A stretch of DNA of 64,000 nt. It comes from Paraburkholderia aromaticivorans (GTDB lineage Bacteria > Pseudomonadota > Gammaproteobacteria > Burkholderiales > Burkholderiaceae). Below are positions 1 to 8,325 of the stretch, in pieces. Position 1 is the first letter of the stretch. Each line of letters starts with the position of its first letter. Both the position numbers and the translations under genes were made by a program. Below the pieces are notes generated by a model. The model saw only the letters and a program-made list of their open reading frames with translations. It was not told where the DNA came from and searched no databases. The stretch lies in contig NZ_CP051516.1 in the NCBI RefSeq assembly GCF_012689525.1, positions 2,728,001-2,792,000 of the forward strand, written 5' to 3'.

Positions 1-457
1 TCACGAGCGCGCTCGACGCCAGATAGGTCTGAATGCCGTACCACGCGACCGCGATCAGGCCGCGAATCACCGCGGGAATATTTGCGCCGAGCACGCCGAA
101 GGTCGCGCGGCACGCCACCGGATACGGCACGCCGTTCGCCTGACTCGGCTTGGCAATCAGGTTGCACAACAGGTTGACGATCGTGATGCCGACCAGCAGC
201 GCGATCAATACCTGCCAGCTCGTCAGGCCGAGCGCGAACAGACTGCCCGCGAACACGTAGCCGCCGACGCTGTGCACGTCCGACATCCAGAACGCAAAGA
301 TGTTGTAGGCGCCCCAGGTTTGATGCCGCAACGGCGCGAGATCCTCGTTGTAGAGCCGGTCGCTGTAGCCTGCGGGCATCGACGGTTCGCTGGGCGCGCC
401 GTCGTCTGCATAAGTGGGAATTGCGGGGTTGCCGGGCGCTGCACTGAACTGAGCCAT
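1..457 (-). CDS. NCS1-family nucleobase/hydantoin permease, N-terminal part
   Basis: This is the first 152 residues of a leftward gene that runs off the window. After a polar N-terminus (about 45 residues) come hydrophobic helices separated by the loop KPSQANGVPYPV. That loop and the following RATFGVLGANIPAVIRG segment are typical of nucleobase:cation symporter-1 proteins, which import hydantoins, allantoin, uracil or purines across the inner membrane. The start is the ATG at 457, preceded on the minus strand by an AAGGAGG-like Shine-Dalgarno sequence. The gene upstream in the same direction is a GntR regulator that may control it. Substrate cannot be told from this fragment. Confidence 0.88.
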   Translation of the reverse strand, partial: MAQFSAAPGNPAIPTYADDGAPSEPSMPAGYSDRLYNEDLAPLRHQTWGAYNIFAFWMSDVHSVGGYVFAGSLFALGLTSWQVLIALLVGITIVNLLCNLIAKPSQANGVPYPVACRATFGVLGANIPAVIRGLIAVAWYGIQTYLASSALV

Positions 458-791
458 GATTCCTCCTTGGAATAGGGACCATCGATAGCGAATCGAAGGA
501 CGTTGCATCGGCCATGCCAGTCGCGCCCGCCTCGTCCGTATGAATCGAGGGGTTTTGACGCGTCTGTCCGGCCGTGCCGCGGATGTCTCCGTACTTGAAG
601 TACTTGTGGTTATCGCACCGCCGGCAGCCGCGAAGTCCGGCGATGCGTTACTACTCGAAGCCCGTCGCCCGGCGGCGGACACGCGTGCACAAGCCGGCAG
701 CGCTCACGCCGAGCCGCCTTGCAACGCTTGATTCGTTCAGTTCAATTCAGTGCGGCGCGCACCGGGAACGGGCGCACGCCGGCCGCCTGCC
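458..791. other. intergenic gap, no gene seen
   Basis: This 334-base gap lies between the GntR gene and the NCS1 permease, both leftward. Short open frames here have no ribosome-binding site and no recognisable protein. It may hold the permease promoter; I see no copy of the TTGTCAACAA palindrome that precedes the regulator gene. Confidence 0.5.
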
Positions 792-1532
792 TTAGCCTGG
801 CGCGGACTTTGTCTTCGATGAATCTCTGGCTGCACCGTTGAGCGCGCCGAACACTTCGTGCAGATCGGCCGCGCCACGTGCGGGGCGGTCCAGCATCTTC
901 AACTCGACGCTTTGCAGATGGCGCGACATCAATGCCGCCGCCTCTTTTGCATCGCCGGCGTCGAGCGCGGCGAGAATGGCTTCGTGGTCCTCGAACGAGC
1001 ATGGGCTGCGTCCGAGCGACTCGTACAGCGCGGAAATCAGCGTGGAGCGCGCCACCAGACCGTTCAGGCAGTCGCACAGCACAGCGTTGCCGGTGAGTCC
1101 CGCCAACTCGGTGTGAAACTCGCCCGACAGACGAATCCACGCCGGAAAATCACGTGTTTCGAACGCTTTGCGTTCCCGGCCGATCATGCTGCCGATGCTC
1201 TTCAAACGCCGCATGCCGTGACCGCTGCAAATCTTTTCGACCACCGCCAGCTCGATGATGCGACGCATCTCGAACACTTCGTGGACTTCCTGTAGCGACG
1301 GGCTTGCCACGAACGCCCCGCGATTCGGTTCGAGATCGACGAGGTGGTCGGTGGCCAACTGCGCCAGCGCCTGCCGGATCGGCCCGCGCTTCACACCGAA
1401 TACTTCGCACAACTGTGCTTCTGTCAGCTTGGCGCCCGGCGCGAGCCGATGTTCGAGGATCGCGGCGCGGATGCGCTCGGTGATCGCCTCGGGTTTCAAA
1501 CTATTCGCGGCGGCGGAGTCTGTGTCGGACAT
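792..1532 (-). CDS. GntR-family transcriptional regulator, FCD subfamily
   Basis: A 246-residue regulator of usual FadR/FCD length. Residues about 14-80 form the winged helix-turn-helix (EAITERIRAAILEHRL, then KRGPIRQALAQL). Residues about 85-220 form the all-helical FCD ligand domain, with the expected metal/ligand positions in EFHTELAGLTGN and FEDHEAILAALDAGD. Such proteins usually repress genes for small acid or nucleobase use until an effector binds. The gene precedes an NCS1 permease in the same direction, so it may control that transporter. Two TTGTCAACAA palindromes sit upstream of its start and probably mediate autoregulation (inference). Confidence 0.9.
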   Translation of the reverse strand: MSDTDSAAANSLKPEAITERIRAAILEHRLAPGAKLTEAQLCEVFGVKRGPIRQALAQLATDHLVDLEPNRGAFVASPSLQEVHEVFEMRRIIELAVVEKICSGHGMRRLKSIGSMIGRERKAFETRDFPAWIRLSGEFHTELAGLTGNAVLCDCLNGLVARSTLISALYESLGRSPCSFEDHEAILAALDAGDAKEAAALMSRHLQSVELKMLDRPARGAADLHEVFGALNGAARDSSKTKSAPG

Positions 1533-1572
1533 GATGTTCGTCTCGGTATGTTGGTCATCATAGGATGGACAT

Positions 1573-1592
1573 AAAAATTGTCAACAATTTTT
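1573..1592. promoter_or_regulatory. palindromic candidate operator for the GntR regulator
   Basis: A perfect inverted repeat, AAAAATTG-TCAA-CAATTTTT, lies 41 bases upstream of the GntR start. Its core TTGTCAACAA resembles the short TTGTNNACAA-type sites bound by FCD-type GntR proteins. The same core occurs again at 1718-1731. Confidence 0.6.
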
Positions 1593-1717
1593 GCTTTTAA
1601 TTTCGACAATCTTCGCGGTGCGGCTGAGCTGGTGGGCCGCCAGCTCGGCCCGCGTGTCCGGTGCTGTCTCAGTATGAGTTTAATTAGGTGAGTCGGGGGT
1701 CGTCTATTGGAGGCTGG

Positions 1718-1731
1718 TTTTGTCAACAAAA
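1718..1731. promoter_or_regulatory. second TTGTCAACAA palindrome
   Basis: TTTTG-TCAA-CAAAA, with the same TTGTCAACAA core as the site at 1573-1592 and centred 142 bases from it. It lies between the GntR gene and the terminator of the LD-carboxypeptidase gene. Two copies in a 300-base gap suggest a paired operator. Confidence 0.5.
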
Positions 1732-1801
1732 TCGCTGGACCTTCAGGGGCCGTTCTGTTGGTGGCAGCTTATATGAACTGACCGTTAGTTGCGTTGATGA
1801 A

Positions 1802-1829
1802 GTTAAAAAGAAAGCGGGCAACTGCCCGC
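1802..1829 (-). terminator. Rho-independent terminator of the LD-carboxypeptidase gene
   Basis: GCGGGC-AACT-GCCCGC (1814-1829) forms a GC-rich hairpin. On the minus strand it is followed by a U-rich run (1802-1813). It starts 18 bases beyond the stop codon at 1847. Confidence 0.8.
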
Positions 1830-1846
1830 CGCCCTCGTCCGCCAGT

Positions 1847-2773
1847 TCAGGCGATGTATGGATAGCCCGATAAACTCAGTTTGAACCCGTGTGCATCCGC
1901 GACGAGATGCGCGTCCGCGCCCATCGGCAGCGTCAGCATATTGCGGACATGCCCGAATTGCAGGCCGGTGACGACCGGAATGCCGATCACCGACCTCACT
2001 TGCTCGATCATTGCGTGCAGGTCGTAGCCGTTGTCGTATTCGTAGGGTTTGGCGCCGGAGAAATCGCCCAGCACGAGCGCCTGTTGCTGCGCAAGAATGC
2101 CGGACAGGTGCAACTGATAGATCATCCGCTCGACCCGGAACGGTTGCTCGTTGACGTCCTCGACAAACAGGATGCCACCCTGCACCGGTGGCATGTACGG
2201 CGTGCCGATCAGCGATGCCAGCACCGCCAGATTGCCGCCCCACAGCATGCCCGAGACGTCGACCGGCTGCGCTTGCGGCGTGTTGTTCGAGACCGTCATG
2301 GTCGGCTTCGTCACCGCCGACCAGAAGTGCTGCATGGTGAATTCGCTCAGTTCCTCCGCGCCGAAGTCGCTCATCACCATCGGGCCGCCAAAGGTCTTCA
2401 CGCCGGCGCGCGCCAGCAGCGCAAGCTGGATCGCGGTGAAATCGCTGTGTCCGACCAGCGCGATCGGCTGATCGGTCAGCCGCCGTTGCAACCCTTCGTA
2501 GTCGAGTCCGTGCAGGATGCGCACCGCGCCGTAGCCGCCGCGCACGGCCAGCACGATGTCCGGCAACTTACGCGACGGATCGGCGAGGCGGTTCAGATCG
2601 GCCGCGCGCTCGCCATCGGTACCGGCGAAGCGCTGGTAGCGACGCTTCGTCGCTTCCACGCCTTCGACGTGATGCCCCTGCGCATGGAAGCGCTGCAACG
2701 CGCGATGCAGCACCTCGGGGTCATGCGGATACCCGGACGGCGCGATCAGTTCGATGGTGCGATGGACGGTCAT
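1847..2773 (-). CDS. ldcA: LD-carboxypeptidase, peptidase family S66
   Basis: 308 residues, close to E. coli LdcA (304). It should remove the terminal D-Ala from murein tetrapeptides in the cytoplasm during cell-wall recycling. Visible family signatures are VRGGYGAVRIL (about 77-87), the nucleophile motif GHSDFT with Ser110, WGGNLAVLASLIGTPY, FVEDVNEQPFRVERM carrying the catalytic Glu, and TGLQFGHVRN carrying the catalytic His. The start chosen is the ATG at 2773 (MTVHRTIELIAPSGYP): the family begins close to this point, and a longer frame upstream would overlap the tadA gene. It lies 28 bases after tadA and may be co-transcribed with it. Confidence 0.93.
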   Translation of the reverse strand: MTVHRTIELIAPSGYPHDPEVLHRALQRFHAQGHHVEGVEATKRRYQRFAGTDGERAADLNRLADPSRKLPDIVLAVRGGYGAVRILHGLDYEGLQRRLTDQPIALVGHSDFTAIQLALLARAGVKTFGGPMVMSDFGAEELSEFTMQHFWSAVTKPTMTVSNNTPQAQPVDVSGMLWGGNLAVLASLIGTPYMPPVQGGILFVEDVNEQPFRVERMIYQLHLSGILAQQQALVLGDFSGAKPYEYDNGYDLHAMIEQVRSVIGIPVVTGLQFGHVRNMLTLPMGADAHLVADAHGFKLSLSGYPYIA

Positions 2774-2801
2774 TGGCAAGACCTGGTTGGATGTTGTTGT
2801 T

Positions 2802-3536
2802 TTAGAGCGACTCAGCCGGGCCCGGTTCGGTGCCCGGTGCGCCGGCTGCGTCGGCCCGTGCCGCCGCGCGTGCTTCGCGGCTCGCGCGCCGCCGTTCGGC
2901 AAAGAACGACTTGAGCGCGGCGCCGCATTCATTTTCGAGGACGCCGCCGATCACCGTCGTGTGATGATTCAACAGCGGGTTCGCGAAGGCATCGACGACG
3001 CTGCCGCACGCGCCAGTTTTCGGATCGCGCGCCCCGAACACCACCCGGGCGATGCGGGCATGCATGATCGCGCCGGCGCACATCAGGCACGGCTCGAGGG
3101 TCACGTAGAGTTCGCAGCCCGGCAGACGGTAGTTCTCGACGGCTTGCGCCGCGGCGCGCAACGCGGCCATTTCCGCATGCGCCGACGGGTCGTGCCCGCC
3201 GATCGGATGATTGAAACCCGTCGCAATGACTTCGTCGCCGCGCACGAGGACCGCGCCGACGGGCACTTCGCCGGCGGCGCGCGCCTTTTCGGCGGCGGCT
3301 TGCGCCAGCGCCATGAAGCGGCGATCGCGCTCCGAGACTTCGGGGACGGTGGAAGATGCGGGCGGCTCGCCAAGGGCGGGATCTGAACTCGCCGAGGCGG
3401 CGGCAAGGCCCGAATCGGTCGCAGCCAATTCAGCGACACCGCTCACTGAGGCTTGGGAACCCAGCACGTTCAGCGCGTTTTGAGACTCGACAGAGTCTGC
3501 ATCCGGCACGGCGGAGTGGGCAAGCGGCTCGCTCAC
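2802..3536 (-). CDS. tadA: tRNA-specific adenosine deaminase with long N-terminal extension
   Basis: Converts wobble A34 to inosine in tRNA-Arg(ACG). The zinc site and catalytic Glu are clear: HAE (120-122) and PCLMC (149-153). The deaminase domain covers about residues 70-225. The first 68 residues are Ala/Ser-rich, not part of the family fold, and probably disordered. The start is the GTG at 3536, which overlaps the stop of the upstream DUF1992 gene in a GTGA quartet, so the two are probably translationally coupled. Family members are usually 150-180 residues; an internal start at Met75 (about 3314) would give that size. Only the length of the N-terminus is uncertain. Confidence 0.93.
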   Translation of the reverse strand: MSEPLAHSAVPDADSVESQNALNVLGSQASVSGVAELAATDSGLAAASASSDPALGEPPASSTVPEVSERDRRFMALAQAAAEKARAAGEVPVGAVLVRGDEVIATGFNHPIGGHDPSAHAEMAALRAAAQAVENYRLPGCELYVTLEPCLMCAGAIMHARIARVVFGARDPKTGACGSVVDAFANPLLNHHTTVIGGVLENECGAALKSFFAERRRASREARAAARADAAGAPGTEPGPAESL

Positions 3537-3934
3537 TGCGAACCCGCGTCTGCCGTATCAAGGTTGCCGGCGCGCTCGGATAGCCGCTCGGCAATGCGCC
3601 GGCAGTATTCGCGCGGCAAAACCAGCGGACCGCCACGCAATGATTCAAGTGCCATATCGAGCGCCAGCATGCGCGCCTGGAGACGGCAACGGGTAGCCCG
3701 GTCGCTCACGGCATTTAATTCCGCTTGCAGGTCACGCAACGCGCGCAACTGCTCGACAGCGGGCGGCACGAAGCCCGCATTCTTCAAAATCCGGTTGGCG
3801 ACGCGCACTTCTTCGGGGACCAGAACATCGTCGTCCAGGGACAGCGGCGCGCCTGCGCCCGGTAACTCGTCGAACTCGCCTCGCGCGGCGGCGGCGGCAA
3901 TACGCTGTTCGACTAACGCATCAAGCAATTTCAT
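3533..3934 (-). CDS. DUF1992 (DnaJ-subfamily C28-like) protein
   Basis: A 133-residue protein with the DUF1992 signature near the N-terminus: LLDALVEQRIAAAAARGEFD followed by LPGAGAPL, then VPEEVRVANRILKNAGFVPP. The family is widespread in bacteria, has no established biochemical role, and is named after eukaryotic DNAJC28. I chose the ATG at 3934 (MKLLDAL) because the domain starts there; an ATG at 3964 would add ten residues. It overlaps tadA by 4 bases and appears to be the first gene of a DUF1992-tadA-ldcA operon. Confidence 0.85.
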   Translation of the reverse strand: MKLLDALVEQRIAAAAARGEFDELPGAGAPLSLDDDVLVPEEVRVANRILKNAGFVPPAVEQLRALRDLQAELNAVSDRATRCRLQARMLALDMALESLRGGPLVLPREYCRRIAERLSERAGNLDTADAGSQ

Positions 3935-4184
3935 CTGCAATCCACTACGTTGCGGCCCAAGCATTCTATCAGGGAGCGCACGATCGTTCCGCTTCTCGAA
4001 CCGACGAAACCTCCTACGTTTTCAGATTCTGCGTATTTGAGGGATATAGGGCGTGCGCTAGCCTCAGCGATTCGCGGCCGCGCCGCGTGCCGCCCCATTT
4101 TCCCCACCGAAACCTGACAAAACACTTTCAGAGAACGACGCGGTAAGCAGCCTTCGCTCACCGCTTCCCAAAGCCACTGACGTT

Positions 4185-4430
4185 ATGAAATCCCGAATGA
4201 CCAATTCAAGCCGTAACCACGCCATCCTCCCTGTCGACGCCGGCATCAGTCCGCATCCCGCCGCGGACCTCGTGCATCCCGGCAAACACTTTCCAAAACC
4301 GTGGCTACGCGCGACGCTAGCCGCCGTGACCCTCTCGCTCGCGCTATCCGGTTGTGGCGTCTTCTGCGGTGGCGCAGGCGGAAGCGGTGGCGGCTTCGCC
4401 GGCGGTTGCGCGACCGGCATGCGGTTCTAG
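4185..4430 (+). CDS. small glycine-rich lipoprotein
   Basis: 81 residues. After a polar stretch, a hydrophobic segment (about 44-55, TLAAVTLSLALSG) ends in the lipobox LSGCG, so lipid attachment at the cysteine is predicted. The mature part is short and glycine-rich with three further cysteines (CGVFCGGAGGSGGGFAGGC). The ATG at 4197 is an alternative start. No function is known to me; similar tiny Gly/Cys-rich lipoproteins occur in Burkholderia genomes. The lipobox is placed unusually far from the N-terminus, which leaves some doubt about the true start. Confidence 0.6.
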   Translation: MKSRMTNSSRNHAILPVDAGISPHPAADLVHPGKHFPKPWLRATLAAVTLSLALSGCGVFCGGAGGSGGGFAGGCATGMRF

Positions 4431-4474
4431 CCCGGCGTCCTTCGACACGCCGCCGTCACCCAAGGCAACGCGCG

Positions 4475-5080
4475 CTATGACTCGGCGCCCGCCAAAGTCC
4501 AGCGAGCCAACGCGACATGCCGCGTGCGCCCGAGCAAACTGTGCATCAACGCAAATTCACGCACGTTCCAGCAGACCGGCTCAACGGGACGTGCCGCGGC
4601 CCACGGCATCCCGTACGCCAACGTGACGTGCGGGATGTAGTGCGCCGCAGAAGAGACCGCGTGGTCCCCCAAACCGGCGTTCTGCAACGCACGGCCCAAG
4701 GCGTCGTGCAGCACGTGCAGGCCAGCGACGCCCTCGCCTCCGCCCAGCACAAGCGGGCCCGGTCGCGGCTTCGACGCAAAGCTGACCGCCGCGTCGAATT
4801 CGACGCTAAACGGCTCCATTCTGATCGACGCAGCCGCTTGCATCGCCGCATCGACTCGCTCCTGCGGCAGGCCGCCCGCGAAATTTCCCAAGTGATGCAA
4901 GGTGACATGCAGACGGCCCGCTGCAAGCGGCTTACTCCGCGCGCGCGTCTCCCCGCAAAGCTGTTGCGCGAGCTTCGAGATGCTGGCCGCTGTAGCGGCA
5001 TCGGGAAAGACGGCAAAGAACAGGCCGTCTGTCGGCGTTGGCGGCGCCTCGAGCCCAGGCAGCCAGAGTTGTTCAGGCAT
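4475..5080 (-). CDS. thpR: RNA 2',3'-cyclic phosphodiesterase (2'-5' RNA ligase family)
   Basis: 201 residues of the 2H phosphoesterase fold. Both catalytic motifs are present: LHVTLHHLG near residue 58 and PHVTLAYG near residue 150. The family opens 2',3'-cyclic phosphates and can join 2'-5' RNA ends in vitro; its cellular role is not settled. The start is the ATG at 5080 (MPEQLWLPGLE); a frame open further upstream would add 16 residues. The gene is convergent with the small lipoprotein gene. A LexA box lies in the divergent gap upstream, but it is placed for the radical-SAM gene on the other strand. Confidence 0.88.
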   Translation of the reverse strand: MPEQLWLPGLEAPPTPTDGLFFAVFPDAATAASISKLAQQLCGETRARSKPLAAGRLHVTLHHLGNFAGGLPQERVDAAMQAAASIRMEPFSVEFDAAVSFASKPRPGPLVLGGGEGVAGLHVLHDALGRALQNAGLGDHAVSSAAHYIPHVTLAYGMPWAAARPVEPVCWNVREFALMHSLLGRTRHVALARWTLAGAES

Positions 5081-5382
5081 GGCGTTCCTGACCGGATAAA
5101 GCCGGCATGTCGATGAATCTCCGTTCATTGTGCGGGCTCACCCGCGTACCTGATCCATTCAGACCGCTCGACTGTGCGAGGTTCCACAATCGCCTTGTTA
5201 TCAAACCCATCGCGACTCTTGAGATAGAGCCCTGCTGCAAGCCAACGCACCACCATTCCGCATACGCCCAATTCCCGTTGTATCGCGTCTGCCCGCCCCC
5301 GCTTGTTCGCCGGGCACGCCCCGCAGACAACGCCCGTTTCCCATTAAAAAGCCGCTTGCAGTCACGACTCGCCCACGTACAA

Positions 5383-5402
5383 TACTGTACATCCATACAG
5401 TA
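5383..5402. promoter_or_regulatory. LexA (SOS) box upstream of the radical-SAM/UdgX operon
   Basis: TACTGT-N8-ACAGTA is a full match to the gamma/beta-proteobacterial LexA consensus CTGT-N8-ACAG with the flanking TA on each side. It ends 11 bases before the GTG start of the radical-SAM gene, where bound LexA would block transcription or early elongation. No other match was noticed in the window. Confidence 0.88.
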
Positions 5403-5413
5403 TTGGTGGCAAC

Positions 5414-6622
5414 GTGGAACTGCTCAAAAAGCTGGAAGTATTGGCGGACGCCGCGAAGTACGACGCGTCATGCGCAAGCAGCGGCGCGCCCAAACGCGGC
5501 TCGCGCGGCATTGCCGGCCTGGGCGCCAGCACCGGCGCGGGCATTTGCCACAGTTTCACGCCAGACGGGCGCTGCGTCTCGCTGCTGAAAATTCTGCTCA
5601 CCAATTTCTGTTTGTATGACTGTCAGTACTGCGTCAACCGGCGCTCGAGCAACGTGCCACGCGCGCGCTTCACGCCCGAGGAAGTCGTCGAACTGACGCT
5701 GGATTTTTATCGGCGCAATTACATCGACGGACTGTTTCTGAGTTCCGGGATCATTCGGTCATCGAACTACACGATGGAACAGCTCGTGCGCGTCGCGCAG
5801 TCGTTGCGTGAGGATCATCAGTTTCGCGGCTATCTTCATCTGAAGACGATACCCGATGCCGATCCGCAATGGATTGCGCAAGCCGGGCGTTATGCCGACC
5901 GTTTGAGCGTGAACATCGAACTGCCTACGGACAGAAGCCTCGCGCTGCTCGCACCGGAAAAAAACGTCCGCACCATCAAGCTCGCCATGGGCTCGATCCG
6001 TCTTGCGCAGGAAGAGGCGCATAGCGACGCCAAGGCGCCGAAGTTCACGCCCGCGGGCCAGAGCACGCAGATGATCGTCGGCGCGGATCAGACGAACGAC
6101 AGCACGATCTTGCAGACCGCCGCGACGCTCTACGGAGCGTACAAGCTGAAGCGCGTCTACTACTCCGCCTTCAGCCCGATTCCCGATAGTCCTTCCGCAT
6201 TGCCGGCTCAGGCGCCGCCGTTGTTACGCGAACACCGGCTGTATCAGGCCGATTTCCTGATGCGCGGCTACGGCTTCAGTGCGGACGAGTTGTTCGAACA
6301 ACCCGGCAACCTGTCGCTCGACATCGATCCGAAGCTCGCGTGGGCGTTGGCGCATCGCGACCAGTTTCCGGTCGACCTGAACCGCGCGCCGCTGCGCATG
6401 ATTGCGCGCGTGCCGGGCATCGGCATGCGCAACGCGAAACGCCTGGTCGAGTTACGGCGTTCGCGCCGGGTGCGCTACGAGGACCTCGTACGGCTGCGTT
6501 GTCCGCTGGAAAAGATCAAGCCGTTTGTCGTGACGCAAGACTATCGCGCGGCGCTGCATGACACGTCGTCGGCTCGCTTGCGCCGGGTGTTGGCGCCGCC
6601 GGTGCAACTGGCGTTGTTGTGA
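5414..6622 (+). CDS. radical SAM protein linked to UdgX (putative DNA modification/repair)
   Basis: 402 residues. The [4Fe-4S]/SAM motif is CLYDCQYC (Cys66, Cys70, Cys73), followed by a TIM-barrel-like middle (FLSSGIIRSSNYTMEQL, LHLKTIPDAD). The C-terminus has a helix-hairpin-helix (VPGIGMRNAKRLVELRR, about 341-357), which normally contacts DNA. This matches the family of radical SAM proteins found beside UDG-like genes; their reaction is unknown. The GTG start at 5414 follows a GGTGGC stretch 3 bases upstream. The udgX gene begins 9 bases after the stop, so the two form an operon under the LexA box at 5383-5402. SOS induction and a DNA-repair role are inferred. Confidence 0.9.
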   Translation: MELLKKLEVLADAAKYDASCASSGAPKRGSRGIAGLGASTGAGICHSFTPDGRCVSLLKILLTNFCLYDCQYCVNRRSSNVPRARFTPEEVVELTLDFYRRNYIDGLFLSSGIIRSSNYTMEQLVRVAQSLREDHQFRGYLHLKTIPDADPQWIAQAGRYADRLSVNIELPTDRSLALLAPEKNVRTIKLAMGSIRLAQEEAHSDAKAPKFTPAGQSTQMIVGADQTNDSTILQTAATLYGAYKLKRVYYSAFSPIPDSPSALPAQAPPLLREHRLYQADFLMRGYGFSADELFEQPGNLSLDIDPKLAWALAHRDQFPVDLNRAPLRMIARVPGIGMRNAKRLVELRRSRRVRYEDLVRLRCPLEKIKPFVVTQDYRAALHDTSSARLRRVLAPPVQLALL

Positions 6623-6631
6623 AGCGTCGCA

Positions 6632-8101
6632 ATGCGTTCCATCGTTATCGAAGACCATTTCGCCTCCTGGCGCGCCGCGTCGCTTGGCGCTTTAGCCGAA
6701 GGCCTCGCGCCGGAGACGATTGAATGGCGCGTCAAGCAGGAACCTGAGTCGCCGCAAGAGCAGGCGCTGTTCGACTATGGCGCGACGTCCGAGGAAGCAG
6801 AGCCTCGATCCACTGCCGTGCATGTTTCGAAGGAACTAGCGGCGCTATTGCAAGACGCCGCGCTGTACCGCGAATCACAGCGCTGGGCGTTTTTGTACAA
6901 AGTCCTGTGGCGCTGGCACCACGGCGACCGCGCGGCCGCCTCGCCGGCAGACACAGATGGCGCACGCCTCCATCGCATGGCCAAAAGCGTGCGGCGTGCC
7001 AAGCACGACATGATCGCGTACGTGCGGTTTCGCAAGCAGACGTCGGCGTCAGCGGTGCAGACACCCGAATACATCGCCTGGTACGAGCCCGAGCATGATG
7101 TGTTGGCGTGGGCCGCGGAACACTTTGCGCAACGCATGGGACGCTCGACCTGGATGATCACGACGCCGCGCGGTGCGGCATTCTGGGACGGTCAGCAACT
7201 TCATCTGGAGCAGCGCCGCGCCCTGCCCGGCGACCATCGTTGCGATACCGCGGACGAAGCCGAAACGCTATGGCTCACCTACTACCGCAGCACGTTCAAT
7301 CCGGCGCGGCTGAACGAAGCGGCGCTCGAACAGCACATGCCGGTACGCTTCTGGAAAGGCTTGCCGGAGGGTCATCTGATCCCCGCCATGATCAGTGAAG
7401 CGAAAAGCGGCGCGCGCCGCGTGGCGCAGGCGAGCGGCGTCGGCGCGCTGGCCGGCAAAACCATTCCGATCGAAGCGGACATGGCGCAACCGGCCCGCGA
7501 CCAACCCTCGTCGCTCGATACTTGCCGGCGTTGCGACCTGTGGCGCAACGCGACGCAAGCTGTCGGGAGTTCGGGGCCAAGCGACGCGCGCATCATGCTG
7601 ATCGGCGAGCAGCCCGGCGACCAGGAAGATCTGAGCGGTCAGCCGTTCGTCGGGCCGGCGGGGCAATTGCTGGAGACTGCCATGACGCGCGCCGGATTGT
7701 CGCGCGAGCAGGTTTATCTGACCAACGCGGTGAAGCATTTCAAATGGGAACCGCGCGGCAAGCGCAGACTGCACAAAACGCCGGGACAGCGTGAGATCGA
7801 AGCGTGTTCTTACTGGCTCGAGCGTGAGTTGCACACGGTGCGCCCGGCGGTGATCGTCGCGCTTGGCGCTACGGCGCTCACCGCCTTGCTGCGCGGGAAG
7901 GTCAGCCTGAGCGACCATCTCGATGCGCCGTTCGGAGTGCAAGGCGGCTGGGGCATCGCCACCTATCATCCATCGTTCGCGTTACGGCAGCAGGCCGATG
8001 CGGACCGCGAGAAAGTACTGGCCGAGATCAGCAACGCACTCATCCGGGCACGTGAGCTGGCCGAATCCGCCACGCCGACTGCCACGAAACAGCAGCAGTG
8101 A
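6632..8101 (+). CDS. DUF4130-UdgX fusion, uracil-DNA glycosylase family protein
   Basis: 489 residues in two parts. Residues 1 to about 260 match the DUF4130 module that occurs with radical SAM partners. Residues about 290-475 are a family-4-like uracil-DNA glycosylase domain: iron-sulfur cysteines C298 and C301 (CRRC) and C392, the uracil-pocket motif GEQPGDQEDLSGQPFVGPAG (325-344), and HPSF (446-449). The insertion KRRLH (377-381) corresponds to the KRRIH loop of mycobacterial UdgX, whose His bonds covalently to the abasic sugar after uracil removal. So this protein is predicted to cross-link itself to uracil-containing DNA. It is the second gene of the LexA-controlled pair; the job of the DUF4130 half is unknown. 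Confidence 0.9.
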   Translation: MRSIVIEDHFASWRAASLGALAEGLAPETIEWRVKQEPESPQEQALFDYGATSEEAEPRSTAVHVSKELAALLQDAALYRESQRWAFLYKVLWRWHHGDRAAASPADTDGARLHRMAKSVRRAKHDMIAYVRFRKQTSASAVQTPEYIAWYEPEHDVLAWAAEHFAQRMGRSTWMITTPRGAAFWDGQQLHLEQRRALPGDHRCDTADEAETLWLTYYRSTFNPARLNEAALEQHMPVRFWKGLPEGHLIPAMISEAKSGARRVAQASGVGALAGKTIPIEADMAQPARDQPSSLDTCRRCDLWRNATQAVGSSGPSDARIMLIGEQPGDQEDLSGQPFVGPAGQLLETAMTRAGLSREQVYLTNAVKHFKWEPRGKRRLHKTPGQREIEACSYWLERELHTVRPAVIVALGATALTALLRGKVSLSDHLDAPFGVQGGWGIATYHPSFALRQQADADREKVLAEISNALIRARELAESATPTATKQQQ

Positions 8102-8325
8102 ACAAAAAATGACGCCGCAGCGCCCTCTTCCGTGCTGCTAAACGCTGAATCGATTCCTGCTGGAACGTCGCCGGGCAAAGCAGCGTTGTATCTGGAAACG
8201 CGAAAGTACAGTGCCAACAACTTGCGGTCGCGGGCGGCTACTTAGGACCATTCGGCGCATCGAACCGTCCGCATCGATAAATCGCTGCCTGACAAAATCG
8301 GCTCACAACGAAAACTCGCGCGACG

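Noticed and set aside
2774..2932. Longer LD-carboxypeptidase start overlapping tadA
   Set aside because: The extra 53 residues are the antiphase translation of tadA; the family begins at MTVHRTIEL.
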